Source of the DNA: Larix kaempferi
Lineage: Eukaryota; Streptophyta; Pinopsida; Pinales; Pinaceae
Direction of reading: 5' to 3'
Length of the DNA stretch: 64,000 bases
Assembly: GCA_027924585.1 (NCBI GenBank)
Contig: BSBM01000825.1
Location: forward strand, 3,328,001-3,392,000
Below the pieces are notes generated by a model. The model made no database searches. It saw only the letters and a program-made list of their open reading frames with translations, and had not been told where the DNA came from. This document shows positions 11,003 to 23,340 of the stretch, piece after piece (the stretch's first letter is position 1; every line of letters begins with the position of its first letter). Made by a program: the position numbers and the translations under genes.

Positions 11003-14000
11003 AAAACCACTACCACCTTGAAAATATTAGAAACTAAGGGTGAATTTTTGGCCTTGAATAAAATTTTAAAATATTAGGTGCCCTCTTTCTCCATATATTT
11101 AATACCTTAAAAGAGATGGTGAAAGAGGGTACCTCTTTCGCTAGTATATCCACCTTGTTGAATGCCTATAATATATATAATTGTGAGTAATCTATCAAAT
11201 GGTTTTTAATCTATGTAAGATATGACATACCCTAAATGTAAAATTGAAAAGTTAAATCTTAGAATTAGTGTTTTCTTTTAGTGCCATTAAATTGGTGATA
11301 TTCATTCCATGGAAACTCTTTCACTAGAGAAAATGTCCCTGGACTTGGCACCTTAAAATTCTTGTGCAGCCCAGACATATGTTACAATTTAGTAGTCCAT
11401 GTTTTTCCAAAGGATTTTTGGCACCACTTTTCTCTTGAAACATTGTCAAGAATATGATGCTTTTCATCACCATGTTGTGATTATACTTCTAATCACTTAC
11501 TCTTCACTTTGTAAAGCACTCTTACCCAATTCTATTAACCTTCTCAGATCTACCAAAAATAATATTCATTGTCATGGCTTTAATTTGTTGTGATGAAAAT
11601 TATATTAGCTAAGTAGAGATGTTTGACACTATATTGTTCCATTTTATTTCAAGTCAAGTAGGACGATTTAGGATCTGTTTCTATCCTATGACACATATTT
11701 CTCTTGTGAGTTCAAGTTCAAATAGCTTAGTATAAGGTTGATATTAGATAGGATTTTATTTAACTTGTCATAATTCGATAGGTTGATATTCTTACAACAT
11801 TTTCTTGAGAATACATAATAATTAAGCAAAATGAACAAGTTTTACCTTCTAGATTTTGTAACAACCAAGGTTTAATCTTAGTCTAACGTAACTATTGATC
11901 AACATCATGCCTAAGATATATACAAGCACAACCTGTTCACCTTCTAGACCTTCCAAATATATTTCCAATAATCCTTCTTCAAGTTGCGATATGATTTATG
12001 GTCATGGTACCTTTCTCATCAATGCAACCCAATAGGTGATAGCTTATATCGATTGCGAGTCACATGGTTTGGGTCATTCAGAACTAAAGATGTAACACTA
12101 AACCAATTCAATTCTTGCATTGTGATTGATATCTATCCTTTATAAAGAAAATTGCATACAGGATTAGAGGATGTTGGAAAATGCAGTAATATATTGTTTG
12201 CATCCTTATTCAAGGTGTTTATCTTTGATAAAGAATATCCCTCTAATTTACTACAATTAATAAACATAGAGATGTTTTTTTTTGCATAAGGATTCTCATG
12301 TTTAATTGACTGTATTTGTTAATTCTGCAATATAGGTTGTTATCCCTTTGATAGTATATCCCTTTATCCCTCCTTGGGTGATTAAATAAATTAGCATTAT
12401 AGTGAGAAATTACTACCCTACAATTTCCTAGTCAAGCATTTATTCCAATTCTCTCTATTATTCTGCTACACTAGCTTGAGAGACACTTGCCGATTTAGAA
12501 ATGCAGATCTTAGTCTCCCAACTAATGGACATTGCAAAAAAATAGATATAATTCTTTGTATGACCAATTCTCTTGGGATCAACAATTATTGATAAGGGAT
12601 GTTGAGAGATGATGATTGGTGTTAGAACTCACAATAGATAACCTAGTCTTATTTGTAGCTCCTTTCACTAAACTAAATCTGTAATTTAAACTAAATTCTA
12701 AAATAGGAGTCGAAGTTCAGTCTCCAAATTGTAATGATTGTACTCTTATAAACTAAGGGACGATGAAAAACAATCAATTGTGTAGTAGGAGAACAATGAA
12801 TTGAAATAAATAAGTAGAAAATAGAAGAGCATATAATATGTGTATGCTAGTGTTCTTAAGGACTAGCTAACTGAAGCATAAGAAAAAAATGATTTTAAAA
12901 TAAGAAGGAAAATGAATTCATGAAAGCAATAAAGCAACAAAACCAACTAAACTTCTATCTCTTTAACAAACACTATCTCGTTCAAAGTCACGTGAAATCG
13001 TAATTCCAATGTATCCATCAAAGGATATTGATACCTACAATAATATCAATGTGTTACATTGGTGCATGAAGCTCCTTTGAATTTTAATAAATTTGTTTTT
13101 TTTTATTAGCATCACTAAAACCTCTATGACTCTACCACTCGAATATTACTACTATGTTCATTTAAAGTGGGGTGAAAAATTATTCTTTCTTTTATGCCAT
13201 AAATTGATATTTAATATCATCCCTAAGGTTGCAATTCATAGGGACTACATATAGGAAGTATCCTTGAGAGGTGGAATTTTTCGTTTTGCATTAAAATTTA
13301 GAGAACATGGAAATTTACTAATATGGTATTAGAGATGTCTTAATGAAATCACTTTTGTGGGAAAGAGGAAGTTGGTATTTCAACTACATTGCACTTGAAA
13401 GTGATGCTTGACCTTGTTGAAGTTGTTTCATGTGATGTGGTGTTCATGGTGTATGTATTACCTTTGGTTGGTCCATGATTGCTATTCCAAATGTGGAGGT
13501 TTCTTACTTGGATGTAGGACCTTGATTCCTTCTTATGTGGCATTCATTCCTTGGAGGGTTGAGGGCCTTGAAAACTTACCTAGATCCTTGATGATGGCCA
13601 TTTGGAAGCATGATTCTTTATCTTTTCCTTTAGAAACCCATCATGTGCCATTAGAAACCCATAAAGATTACATTATTCCATACAGATTACATCATGCCAT
13701 CTAGCATACACCTACAACAATTAGAAACCCAAAAATATTTTAAATGAAAAATAATGAGGAAGGGCTACTCTTGATGGAGAGTGACACTCAACATAATTTA
13801 CAATAAAATATCCACTTTTGTCTCTAAATAAATCAATAAAATAGTCCTAGATCATCACCTGCTCCATAAGACAAATCAATAATAGTAAAAGAGTGGAGTT
13901 GGTTATGCAATAATTCTGAAAAACTAGCACAAGAAAGGAAAATCACCTCCTCCAACTAACTGCTCAAAGTTCTTTTTAGAGAAAATGACCCTATGAAAAT

Positions 14001-15690
14001 AACACACATGTGGCCTCTAAAGTAAGGCATCCCTTCAATCATGCATAAAAGGGCCTACAATGAACCAAATAAAAGCTCCGCAAAAGGAATGTGGCCTCTA
14101 TAGGTGGGAATGCTCTAAGGAAGGATAACAACTTGCCTTGATAAGCGGATCTCATGTGTAACTAACTCCAAGAAAAGGGGTTGGTCCAATAAATTCTCCA
14201 ATTAAACAATATTAAGTGGTTCAGATGCATAGTTTAAGGAGTGAAAAATTCCGTTAAAAAATGGATGCTCCTTTTACTATATATTTTAATATGCATTATA
14301 TACATCCTTTGATAAAGAAATTTCCCTCAATTGTGGATACTAATAATTTATAGGTTGTGCAATGCTATGAATTAGTTATAAGATTGTCCAAATTCCCTCC
14401 AGTTGACCCCAAGCTTGTACATAACATTGATACGTCATAAGTACCTACCCATAAAGTTAGATTTGAAAAACAAGATGGCCCAGCTAATATATTCGCTATA
14501 ATCCCATCTCATTGGAATCAATGGAACAAAAAAAAACATCATGAAAATTCAAAGGAAACTTTTCCAATGGCACCATCTGTATGATAAAAAAATGCAACAA
14601 CTCTAAAAAAGTACCTTTATGTCTGTTATTTTATATTTATTTGGGGGATACCAATGTGATGGCCTCCTCTCATGGTGTACCTTTCCTTTCTCCTTGAAAC
14701 CCTTTATATTCTACTTGGAAAGTAGACATTTCAATCCATGCATGGTACTAGATATGTGCAAGTTATTAAATGTTTGTCCACTCTTTTCTAAGATTTGAAA
14801 AATGATATCAGTTCATTGCATGCACTTTATGGATTTTTGAGCTTTGAGATCCTATTTTTGCAAACAAAGCTTTACAACTCCAATAATTTTTCATTCATTG
14901 CTTCATCTTACTACACCAAGTGTATGGCTTTAATCAAATTGTAAAAAATTGAGTACATGAAAGGTATAATTACCACTTGTAAAATATAAGTGGAATGATA
15001 TGTTCCTTCCTCCAAATGGTATTTGTTTGGACCCACTATTTCATTTTTATTTTTATTTTCATTTTAGTGTCACTCTTATTTGTGTGAAATTGCCTTGCAA
15101 TAAACCTAGTGGATTGCATCTTGACAATGCCTTACACATGGCCCAAACTTTAGTTGCCTAATTTTAGTTACAATCATTCAAACTATGAAGAAACATACGA
15201 AACATAATCACAAACCATGCCCTGTAAAACTTATTATTAGAAGAAGATACAACTAGATCTATTACAAGAGAAAGTATTTCCAACTATCATGACTCTATAT
15301 TCAAAAAATAGCCCAAGCATTTTCTAGAACTGTTGTCATACTACTGCTTGTAAGATTATTGTTATTAGGTTAGTGAATCTAGCACACAAATAGTCTTGGT
15401 CTTGTTCAACTTAAACTTAAATCACAAACACATTGTACATGATGAACATATTACTCTTTTACATTACATTGGTTCTCCTCATAGTGTGACAAGTCTACCT
15501 TATTCATCCAAATATAATAAATAATTTTACAACTTATAAACTATCCTCTTCAACACTTCCTCTAAACTAAAAATTTCCCCTATGACTAAGTCTATCACTT
15601 GCATCCTATGACTAAGTGCTTTAAGTGATTTATTTATGGAAAACAAAATTTTCCATGGTGGAGGCAGAACCAAACGTGTATTTTTTGGAT
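11003..15690. other. AT-rich stretch without recognisable gene
   Basis: No open frame longer than about 100 codons, no domain and no clear repeat boundary was seen. It is probably old, decayed intergenic sequence. Confidence 0.6.
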
Positions 15691-16498
15691 ATGTCTTCGT
15701 CGAGTGAGGGGAGTTTAGGAAGACTAGAGGAAAGTGAGACATCCAATAGGTCTACAAGAGGTATCAACTAGATGTCAAATGATTGGAAGAAAATTCCATA
15801 AACGCATGGAAAATTTTCTCGTTGAAGGGTGGTCATGTTCTAATGATGATGAGACCATAGGCGACATCGAGGTTCCCTTGAGGTACAAAAATCTAGTGAA
15901 ACAATGGGTACCCAAGGATATTCCTCAACTAATCACATATTTTTGTGTGAATGAGAGGATATATCAGATTGAATCATCGTCATTACATGGTTTTGGGTTG
16001 TTTTGCATGGATGGCGTAAAGGTCGGTTATGGAAGAGGTACTGAATTGATGGAGTATGTTGGACCCTATTACAACTACAAATATTGGGTGTGAATGGTCC
16101 AATATACAAGCAGTATGCACAGATACAGATTGTCTATATAATATTTACAATTGAAAGACAAGGAGCAACGATGTACATTGACGGAAGTCCAAAAGCTATA
16201 GGGAATATTGCAAGGTTTATAAACAGTACACAACTAGGGTCTACAATTAAGAAACCCAATTGCATATTTTAGGGGCTTGATGGAAACCATGTTTTTGTAT
16301 GTGCCATTAAATCAATAGTTGCATGGGAATAGTTGCTTATTAATTACAATTTTAATCGAATAGATACAAACACAATTACTATGGGAGTGGTACATCTAAC
16401 ATTTTACCTAACCTTTATTTAATGAATCTAATATATTATGTATTTTTCATTACTCTATTGTTATAATTTCATTAGAATTTTCTATATTTATTTTGCAG

Positions 16499-17599
16499 GA
16501 TAGTGATCAAGGCATCTCCCCGACAATTGATCAGAGGAGTACACCATCCTCGAGGCAGCAAGTATACATTGTAATTGTACAAATATAATATGAACAATTT
16601 TTTTTTTGTTATGTTTTTTCATGAGTATATTTGTTTCGTTTAGATAATGTTATCTAAATTTGTGTTGCAGAGTTCTGATCGGGGCAACTACCCAGTTGTT
16701 GATCATATGACAGTAGCCTTGAGCCAAAATGTATACCTCATTGTAGTTGTACAATTTAAATACGATCAATATGTTTTCTTATTATGTTTTTCCGTGAGTA
16801 TTTTGATTTCGTTTAGATTTTTTTTCTATATTTTTGTTGCAGGATGCTAATCGAGGCACCTCCGTAGCAGTAGATCAAACAAGACCATCCTCGAGGTAGC
16901 ATGTATACCTCATTGTACTTGTACTACTATAATATGTGCAATATGTTATTATTATTATTTATTTTCATGAGTATATTGGTTTCATTTCGATAATGAATTC
17001 TATATTTTCATCACAGGCTAGTGATCAAGGCATCTCCTCGACAGTTGATCAAAGGAGTACATCATCCTTGAGGAAGCAGGTATACCTCATTGTAATTGCA
17101 CAAATATAATTATATGAGAAATATGTTTTTTTGTGAGTATATAGGTTTCCTTTAGATATTTGTTTCTATATTTTTGTTGCAGGGTGTTGATCGGGGCACC
17201 TCCCTAGCAGTAGATTAGATAAGAGCAGCCTCGAGGCAGTAGGTATACCTCATTGTAATTGTACTACTATAATATGCACAATATTTTATTATTATTATTT
17301 ATTTTCATGAGTATATTGGTTTCATTTGGATAATGAATTCTATATTTTCGTCACAGCCTAGTGATCAGGGGATATCCCCGATAGTTCATCAGAGGAGTAC
17401 ACCATCCTCGAGGAAACATGTATACCTCATTGTAATTGCAAAAATATAATTATATGAGCAATATATTTTTTTATTATGTTTTTTTGTGAGTATACTGGTT
17501 TCATTTCGATATTGTTTTATACAATTTTTGTTGCAGGGAAGTGATCAGGACAAGTCCCCGACCATTAATCATATGAGTACATGATCCTCAAGGAAACAA
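16499..17599 (+). repeat. Seven tandem exon-plus-intron units of about 172 bp
   Basis: Seven blocks with AG acceptors lie at 16499-16561, 16671-16730, 16843-16902, 17017-17079, 17183-17242, 17357-17419 and 17537-17599. The first six are followed by GTATAC donors. Lengths are 63, 60, 60, 63, 60, 63 and 63 nt, all multiples of three and phase 0, so any number could be added or skipped without a shift. Two types alternate: type A like SDQGISPTIDQRSTPSSR (exons 1, 4, 6, 7) and type B like DRGTSLAVD (exons 2, 3, 5). Introns also alternate: those after exons 3 and 5 are nearly identical and end in ATCACAG or GTCACAG, giving a dimer of about 340-350 bp. Stops fall in exons 3, 5 (two) and 7. Confidence 0.85.
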
Positions 17600-17682
17600 T
17601 GTGGTCACATCAGATAAAAAAAAACCTATGTAATATTAAGTAGATGATGTGGTCACATCAGATAAAAAACACCTTTGTAATG
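17599..17682. repeat. About 46-bp tandem duplication after the exon array
   Basis: A block starting ATGTGGTCACATCAGATAA occurs at about 17,599 and again at about 17,645. It replaces the GTATAC donor expected after the seventh exon. Confidence 0.75.
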
Positions 17683-17916
17683 TTTTTTTTCATGAAATAC
17701 TTGTCATTATAATAACAAAAGATATCAATGTAATAGTTTTACATTATTACAACAAATATTGACCCCTTGCAGCAGCATCCACGTTGCGAGTACTCTATTA
17801 GGAAGACAATATGACAAGCTATAGATGCCACAGGAATTGAACAACAAGTTACAAAAGGTGATTTGCTTGCTAGTTTTGTCAAAAGAAAAAAATTGAGAAA
17901 GAAGTGGAAAAAAATA

Positions 17917-18425
17917 GTATGTATACTTATTTTTTATACTATAATGGCATGCATTATTTTTTTCCTACTAATGAATGAGTAGATTAATGAATGTTATATT
18001 TTAATGAATGAATGGTAAATGTTTCTTTATGTTGATATCGACATGTTTTCACATATTTTTTTTTCAAGTAAATGCATTGGGTATGGGGATTTGAGAGTGA
18101 TGTGAGGGAGGGAGGGGCCATAAGAGCTTCCATCTTTACGTGGTTTTCCCTGTTTAGTAGAGAATATTAAATTATTCTCGAAACAAAGAGAAGCTCAATG
18201 AGGTATTTATACCTACCATCAATGAAGTAACTTTAGTACCTATCATAAGTGATATCACACTCTTATGATCACAAGATAAACTAGGTTTCAAACCATCAAA
18301 TCCTTCACACATGCAAGTGCTCATATAAAGCACACTAGGATTTCACCATTAAACAACCACTCCTGGGTTCACCAACCGAAATATTTGGCCTTCAAAATAG
18401 AAAGAATGAAATTTCGGCCCAATAA
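17917..18425. other. Non-coding stretch beside a minus-strand retroelement
   Basis: No gene was recognised. The part near 18,426 should be the untranslated leader of the minus-strand element primed at that site. A purine-rich block (GAGGGAGGGAGGGG) lies near 18,104-18,117. Confidence 0.4.
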
Positions 18426-18437
18426 GCTCTGATACCA
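18426..18437 (-). other. Primer-binding site TGGTATCAGAGC, minus strand
   Basis: The minus strand reads TGGTATCAGAGC, the exact common plant primer site for initiator tRNA-Met, directly after a TACA end (LTR side at 18438). It marks a minus-strand LTR element whose body lies to the left and is not recognisable. Confidence 0.75.
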
Positions 18438-19480
18438 TGTAAAAATTTCATGAATATAACTTTTAAATTTTAATGAAATCTCATAAATTTAACCTCAACG
18501 TCCTTTAGGTTTCCTGGATCTATTTCCTGTGAAATTTCAGCCTTCGAGCCAAATCTGAAATATGAATTTACAGCAACAATATTTCACTTAGTAACTTTGG
18601 CCCAATCTCTCAAATTAGCTCAATACAATACATATCATTCAAGTGTACTTTAGTACCACAAAGATACAACCCTTAGGGAACACTTTCCAAGCATATATAA
18701 AATCTGAAATGTATTAGCACATAATATTATAATAACAGTAAATCTTCTCCCTTATCTTCTAGACGTGATGAATCACATTCCCATTTCAACTATATGTTAT
18801 TTCAAATTGGTGTGCACAAACAATAGTAGAATATACCCAATCAAGAAGATAACATAAGTTGAAATTCAAATTTGTGAGAATGCATAGTTTGGAAACCTGG
18901 AATACTTCATAAATATTAAAAACTTGAAGTACATACCATAGCTTTCTCACAAAGTTGGCACAATTCAAGCTCTCCAAACCCTAGTCACCAACTCCCCCTA
19001 GATATAAGAAATCAATTCCAACCAAAGCTGGCCACTTCATCATTTGTATCAAAGAAGTGAACATCCAAGTACATCATCACATCGCGTTCCGAAGAAAGGA
19101 ATCTCTCAAAACTCCATCAATCATGACATCACATCAAGCTCCAAGTCCTCCAAATAAAGCATCTCACCATGCTCAAGGTATTCAGGTTAGTTCTTGTGTA
19201 TTCCTTAGGGTTTACTAGCCACTATGAGTGGGAAGACAATAGGTCCATTTATCACCACTAAAACCTACCCTATACAATATATAGTATTTCCAAAACTGGA
19301 TAAAGTTTCCCATACTAGACAAGTCTGCATGAAACTTTAGCCTTCTAAATGGAAATTTAAAGGTTGGCTCATGGGATTTTAGTATTGTACATGCAAACAC
19401 TAAATTTCCTTTTTGAGTTGTTGACAAGGTGACACTCTTTGATGGGTTGGTAAAATGCAGAGAAAGTTTGTTCATTATTA
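18438..19480 (-). repeat. Probable LTR of a minus-strand element, outer end unclear
   Basis: The LTR end (TACA on the minus strand) at 18438 is clear from the adjacent primer site. The other end could not be placed. TATA-like motifs on the minus strand near 18,690 and 19,276 are possible promoters. No coding sequence was seen. Confidence 0.4.
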
Positions 19481-19741
19481 TCATTTTTTATATAAGTACT
19501 AGAATCTCTATGGCTAGGGTGTACTCACTAATAAGTTTGATGATTTTAAGGAAAATTTTGCAATATCTTGTATAACAAAAGGTATGTTTCATAAGATAAG
19601 ATGAGATAATTTTATTAATTTAATAGGAAAATCGAGATTTTTTTAACTGTTCAAGAAACAATTTTCTTTAAAATGGTTTGCTATTTAAACATGTTATCAA
19701 CTTATTTGATATATTGATGTCTCTGGGGACTTCTTATCTAT

Positions 19742-20272
19742 ACTTTTTTGCGGGAATAATCTGGAAAATGATAATCACAACACCAAGATTAAATTACAAG
19801 GTATTGGTAAATAAGTTCTTGATATGGTATGGTTATTCTTTTGTCATTTGCCACAATTAGTATTAGATAAATAGATTTTTCTAGAGAATCATTTGATTTC
19901 TTGTATTTAAATGTTTGAAATTACTTTATGGTGTAGTTTTGTAATCTGATTTATCTTTGGACATACACAAGCCGTTTTTTAATCAAATCCTGGTGATTCT
20001 ATCCCTTTTTTTTCCAGGAATAATCTGAAAAATGATGCTCACAACACCAAGATTAAAGTAGAAGGTATTGGTACATAATTTCTTGATATGGTATGGTTAT
20101 TCTTTTGTCATTTGCCACAATTAGTATTAGATAAATAGATTTTTCTGGAGAATAATTTGTTTTCTTGTATTTAAATGTTTGAAATTACTTTATGGTGTAG
20201 TTTTGTAATCTGATTTATCATTGGACATACACAAGCCATTTTTTGATAAAATCCTGGCGATTATATCCGTTT
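19742..20272. repeat. 264-bp tandem duplication containing an exon-like block
   Basis: Two copies, about 19,742-20,008 and 20,006-20,272, share long identical stretches, including the segment around TTGCCACAATTAGTATTAG. The second copy has an acceptor-like TTTCCAG before a short open block starting at 20018 (NNLKNDAHNTKIKVE) and a GTATTGG donor. In the first copy the acceptor reads TTGCGG. Confidence 0.8.
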
Positions 20273-21501
20273 TCCCCTTCACCATTCTCTGTATTCATTT
20301 AGGGAGGTGTGAAGAGGAGCTTGCAAAGAATATATTGCTTCAACAAATAGTAAAAAGGTTACTCAATATGCGCTTAAAGATATTGATTTTTAATTTATGC
20401 TTTCCCTGGTTAACATTATATTGTTTTAAACTGACATGCTAACTTGCACATTTCCTAGACACTGTGAGTGTTTTACAGTTGTAGTATACTGTGTTGAACC
20501 TTGCATGCTACAAGAATGATTTAATAAACCCAAATATGAGGACATGGTTCTTGGTACCGACCAGCAGATATAATCTCGTAATCCCCTTTCTTTTTCTCCT
20601 AATATTGCTCATGGTGTTTATTCTCCACCAACGAATGGGGTGGGAAAATGGTTGGATATTTTCCGTTTTCATGGTTTTTTCTCTTTACTGTCATTTGAAG
20701 GATTTCAATACTTATGGTTCATTGTATTTAATCAGGAGGAGTGGTGGGACTCCATCTTCAGCAAGGCACAAAAGAGGATGCAATTGCAAGATATCAATGT
20801 GCCCATAAAAAATACTATGAATGTTATTAGGTGCAATAATATCATTTTGTAAGGTAATGTAAATGTGAAATTTGAAAGAATGTTTCACATTGTTCTCACT
20901 ACCTTTTGATGTTTATTTTAGGTTGGTGTTACAAGGTTTTTGACCCTTCAATGCTACCCTAATATGGTAAAATCATCATATCGCAACCTGTAAGCCTTCA
21001 GAGAATTGCATAATGTTCCTCTTCTATTAATTTTCGAAGCAATTAACCAGAAATATTTTACTATTCTTGACAGTTGAATCCTACTTTAAGATGTATTCAT
21101 TCCACTAGTTGTGCAAAACATGTTAAATGTACCGAGTTTATTCATTTTTCTGAAGCCAAATTCAAGTCCGAGGTTTCATTCAACCATGCTGGAGGGGATT
21201 CGACACAAAATCCTTATACATAATTCTTTCTCTTCCCTTTTTTAAACATTTGAAACAACTATATTTATATTTTTTTTAGTCCTAGATCACAGTGGATTAC
21301 TTGGAGAACAATTATCTGGTCCTCAGTATGGGGTCATGCTTGTCGAGGAGACAACCTCTAGAAAAACAGGCTTTAGAATATTTGGAAATAGAGGCAAAGA
21401 AGGAGGAGCAACTAGCTTGTCTTCCCTACAGAATGTGTGTAAAAGGATTGAGTGATATTGCATCAAAGTTACTCGCACAAGGGAAGAAGGGATTCAACTA
21501 G
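20018..21501 (+). pseudogene. Possible exon remnants of an unrecognised gene
   Basis: Several short blocks on the plus strand look like exons between AG and GT sites: 20018-20064; about 20,301-20,356 (RCEEELAKNILLQQIVKR); about 20,730-20,805 (EEWWDSIFSKAQKRMQLQ); and 21292-21501, open for 69 codons and ending in TAG... the last block reads EYLEIEAKKEEQLA and IASKLLAQGKKGFN before its stop. The composition (charged, amphipathic helices) is protein-like and the blocks are collinear, but I do not recognise the family and no full frame joins them. It could be a diverged gene, a pseudogene, or partly chance. Confidence 0.3.
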
Positions 21502-21890
21502 GATTGAATGGTTTTTTATGAGTTATTTCACCATAATTTTCACTCCTCTTATATGCTTGGATGCAAAATTCAAGTAATTCTTTCATTTATGCAATTACAT
21601 GAAGCAAAATAGTTTCATAATCATTAAAAATTTCTATTTTTAAGTGGTTGAATGATATATGTTTTTATCATGACTGATGGACCAAAGAATTGCAACTATA
21701 AAACTGAATCCCTTGGATCCTTAATTAAATTATCAATCCAGGAGTTCGTACAAACTTAGAGGTACCATGCATTGTATATGCAATTGCAAAAGAAGTAGCT
21801 TGAAAGATTAATTAAGGAAGACAGTAAATGTAAAGCAACAAATCAATCTAAGAAAACTTGAAATGCTAATTAATAAAGACAAGAAATGTA

Positions 21891-22190
21891 AATCTATGAA
21901 AGCATGGAAATCTAATTTATGAAAGCATGAATCTAATTTATGAAAGCATAAATCTAATCTATGAAAGCATGAATCTAGTTTAAATAAAAGCATGAATCTA
22001 ATCTATGAAAGCATGAATCTATTTTATGAAAGTATGAAACTATTCTATGAAAGCATGAATCTATTCTATAAAAGCATGAATCTAATCTATGAAAGAGGGA
22101 ATCTATTCTATGAAAGCATGAATCTATTTTATGAAAGCATGAATCTAATCTATGAAAGCATGTAAAGTTAATCTAATTAAAGAAAGCATG
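21891..22190. repeat. 21-bp minisatellite
   Basis: About 13 copies of a unit like AATCTATTCTATGAAAGCATG, with point changes and a few small indels. It has an open frame on the minus strand only because the unit is a multiple of three. Confidence 0.9.
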
Positions 22191-22278
22191 TAAATTCATC
22201 TAACTACTTTAATTTTGTAGGAACCGAATACAAAACAATATGAAATGACTAATCCGTTTCTAAGAAAAAAAATTATGA

Positions 22279-22374
22279 AGGAAACTACAGAAATGTTACA
22301 GGAAACTACGGAAGACGTTACAGGAAACTACAGAAACATTACAGGAAACTACAGAAGACGTTATAGGAAACTAC
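22279..22374. repeat. 21/22-bp minisatellite
   Basis: Between four and five copies of a unit starting AGGAAACTAC and alternating between a GAAGACGTTAC and a GAAACATTAC type of ending. Confidence 0.85.
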
Positions 22375-23340
22375 AAAAAATAAAAATGTATGGAATCAAA
22401 TGAAACAAACTAAAATAAATTAAATGAAAGACATGTAGGGGTTCTCAATCCTTCCCTTGAGCTGTAACAACCCAAGGAATCTCTTGGAACCCCTGCTTAT
22501 GCAAGTACATTAAAGATGGAACACATATAGCTTTTATTCATTAAAAATATACCATTACAACAGGGCAGCAAGCTACCCTTTTACAAATCCGCTTTGAACA
22601 ACAAGAGAGAAAGAAAATGAATGATAAGAGAAGAATAATAATAGAATCCTCCTCTCATGCTATCAGATCCACAATTATTTATACAAAAATAACTAAAAAC
22701 TGCTCATGCAAATCAACTCCTTGATTTGTGGAAGATGTCCGAGTTAACTAGTAATCTGCATGCAAGTTGGTAGGATTACTTTCCTCTTTTAGAAATTCAA
22801 TTTGGCCTTCATGATTTTGACTTGGGATGATGTTGAGTCCTTATTTATGCACTGGAATCTCATAAGAATCAATAGGGACATAATCCCTTAAATATCTCCA
22901 ACAAACTCTAGTGAACTGATTGAGAGAGCTTGAGATGATTTTTGTAACTTGATCTCTTTCAATTAGATTTTAGATAATATCCCACCTATAGATTCATCAC
23001 AAATGAATAATACTTTGAAAAATATCAGCTCATAAATAAATCAAATGAATAAGAAAATTAGGGAACAATACTAAACAATGTCAAGATATTCATTAAAGCA
23101 AACATGCATTGGCTTTTAGGAAAAAATACCATAAAGTTAATTGTATCTTGTCATTTTAATTCCTTATTCCTCCTCATAATTCTTTTATGTTCCATTAGAT
23201 GGGCCAAATAATGTTCCTTTTTAGGGGCCCATCAATGACCCTATAAAAACATGTGAATAATTTGGGGATATTTCACATGTTTGGTTCTAAGAACATTTTG
23301 GATTGTGCTTCTTCGTTGTATGTGCTTATCATAAATTCAG
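22375..23340. other. AT-rich stretch without recognisable gene
   Basis: No gene was recognised. A TGTAACAACCC motif at about 22,462 resembles an LTR start, but no primer site or partner repeat was found. Confidence 0.5.

Larger units (their letters stand above)
15691..17916 (+). pseudogene. SET-domain gene with tandemly repeated exons, broken
   Basis: A plausible start ATG at 15691 opens a Ser-rich N-terminus (MSSSSEGSLGRLEES). After a frameshift near 15,790 the sequence continues to SET motifs: SSLHGFGLFCMDG and GTELMEYVGPYYNY (the S-x-G-x-G-L-F and E-Y-x-G motifs), MYIDGSPKAIGNIARFIN, KPNC, then GNHVFVCAIKSIVAWE and LLINYNFNRID, matching the SET order up to the terminal Glu-Leu and Tyr region. 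SET domains transfer methyl groups from AdoMet to lysines, usually on histones. The usual NHSC core reads NSTQ. Breaks include TGA at 16091, a TAA near 16,139, a frameshift near 16,165, and TAGs at 16270 and 16330. A likely donor follows ATGGGAGTG near 16,393. The downstream exons (16,499-17,916) are all phase 0. The last recognised exon, 17773-17916 (144 nt, AG acceptor, GTATGT donor), encodes a basic run (KRKKLRKKWKKI). Further 3' exons were not identified. Confidence 0.7.

Noticed and set aside
13408-13704. 98-codon ORF with a Leu/Trp-rich start
   Set aside because: There is no domain, no splice context, and the surrounding sequence has unbiased, AT-rich composition.
22462-22560. TGTAACAACCC motif as an LTR start
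   Set aside because: No primer site, matching end or second copy was found nearby.
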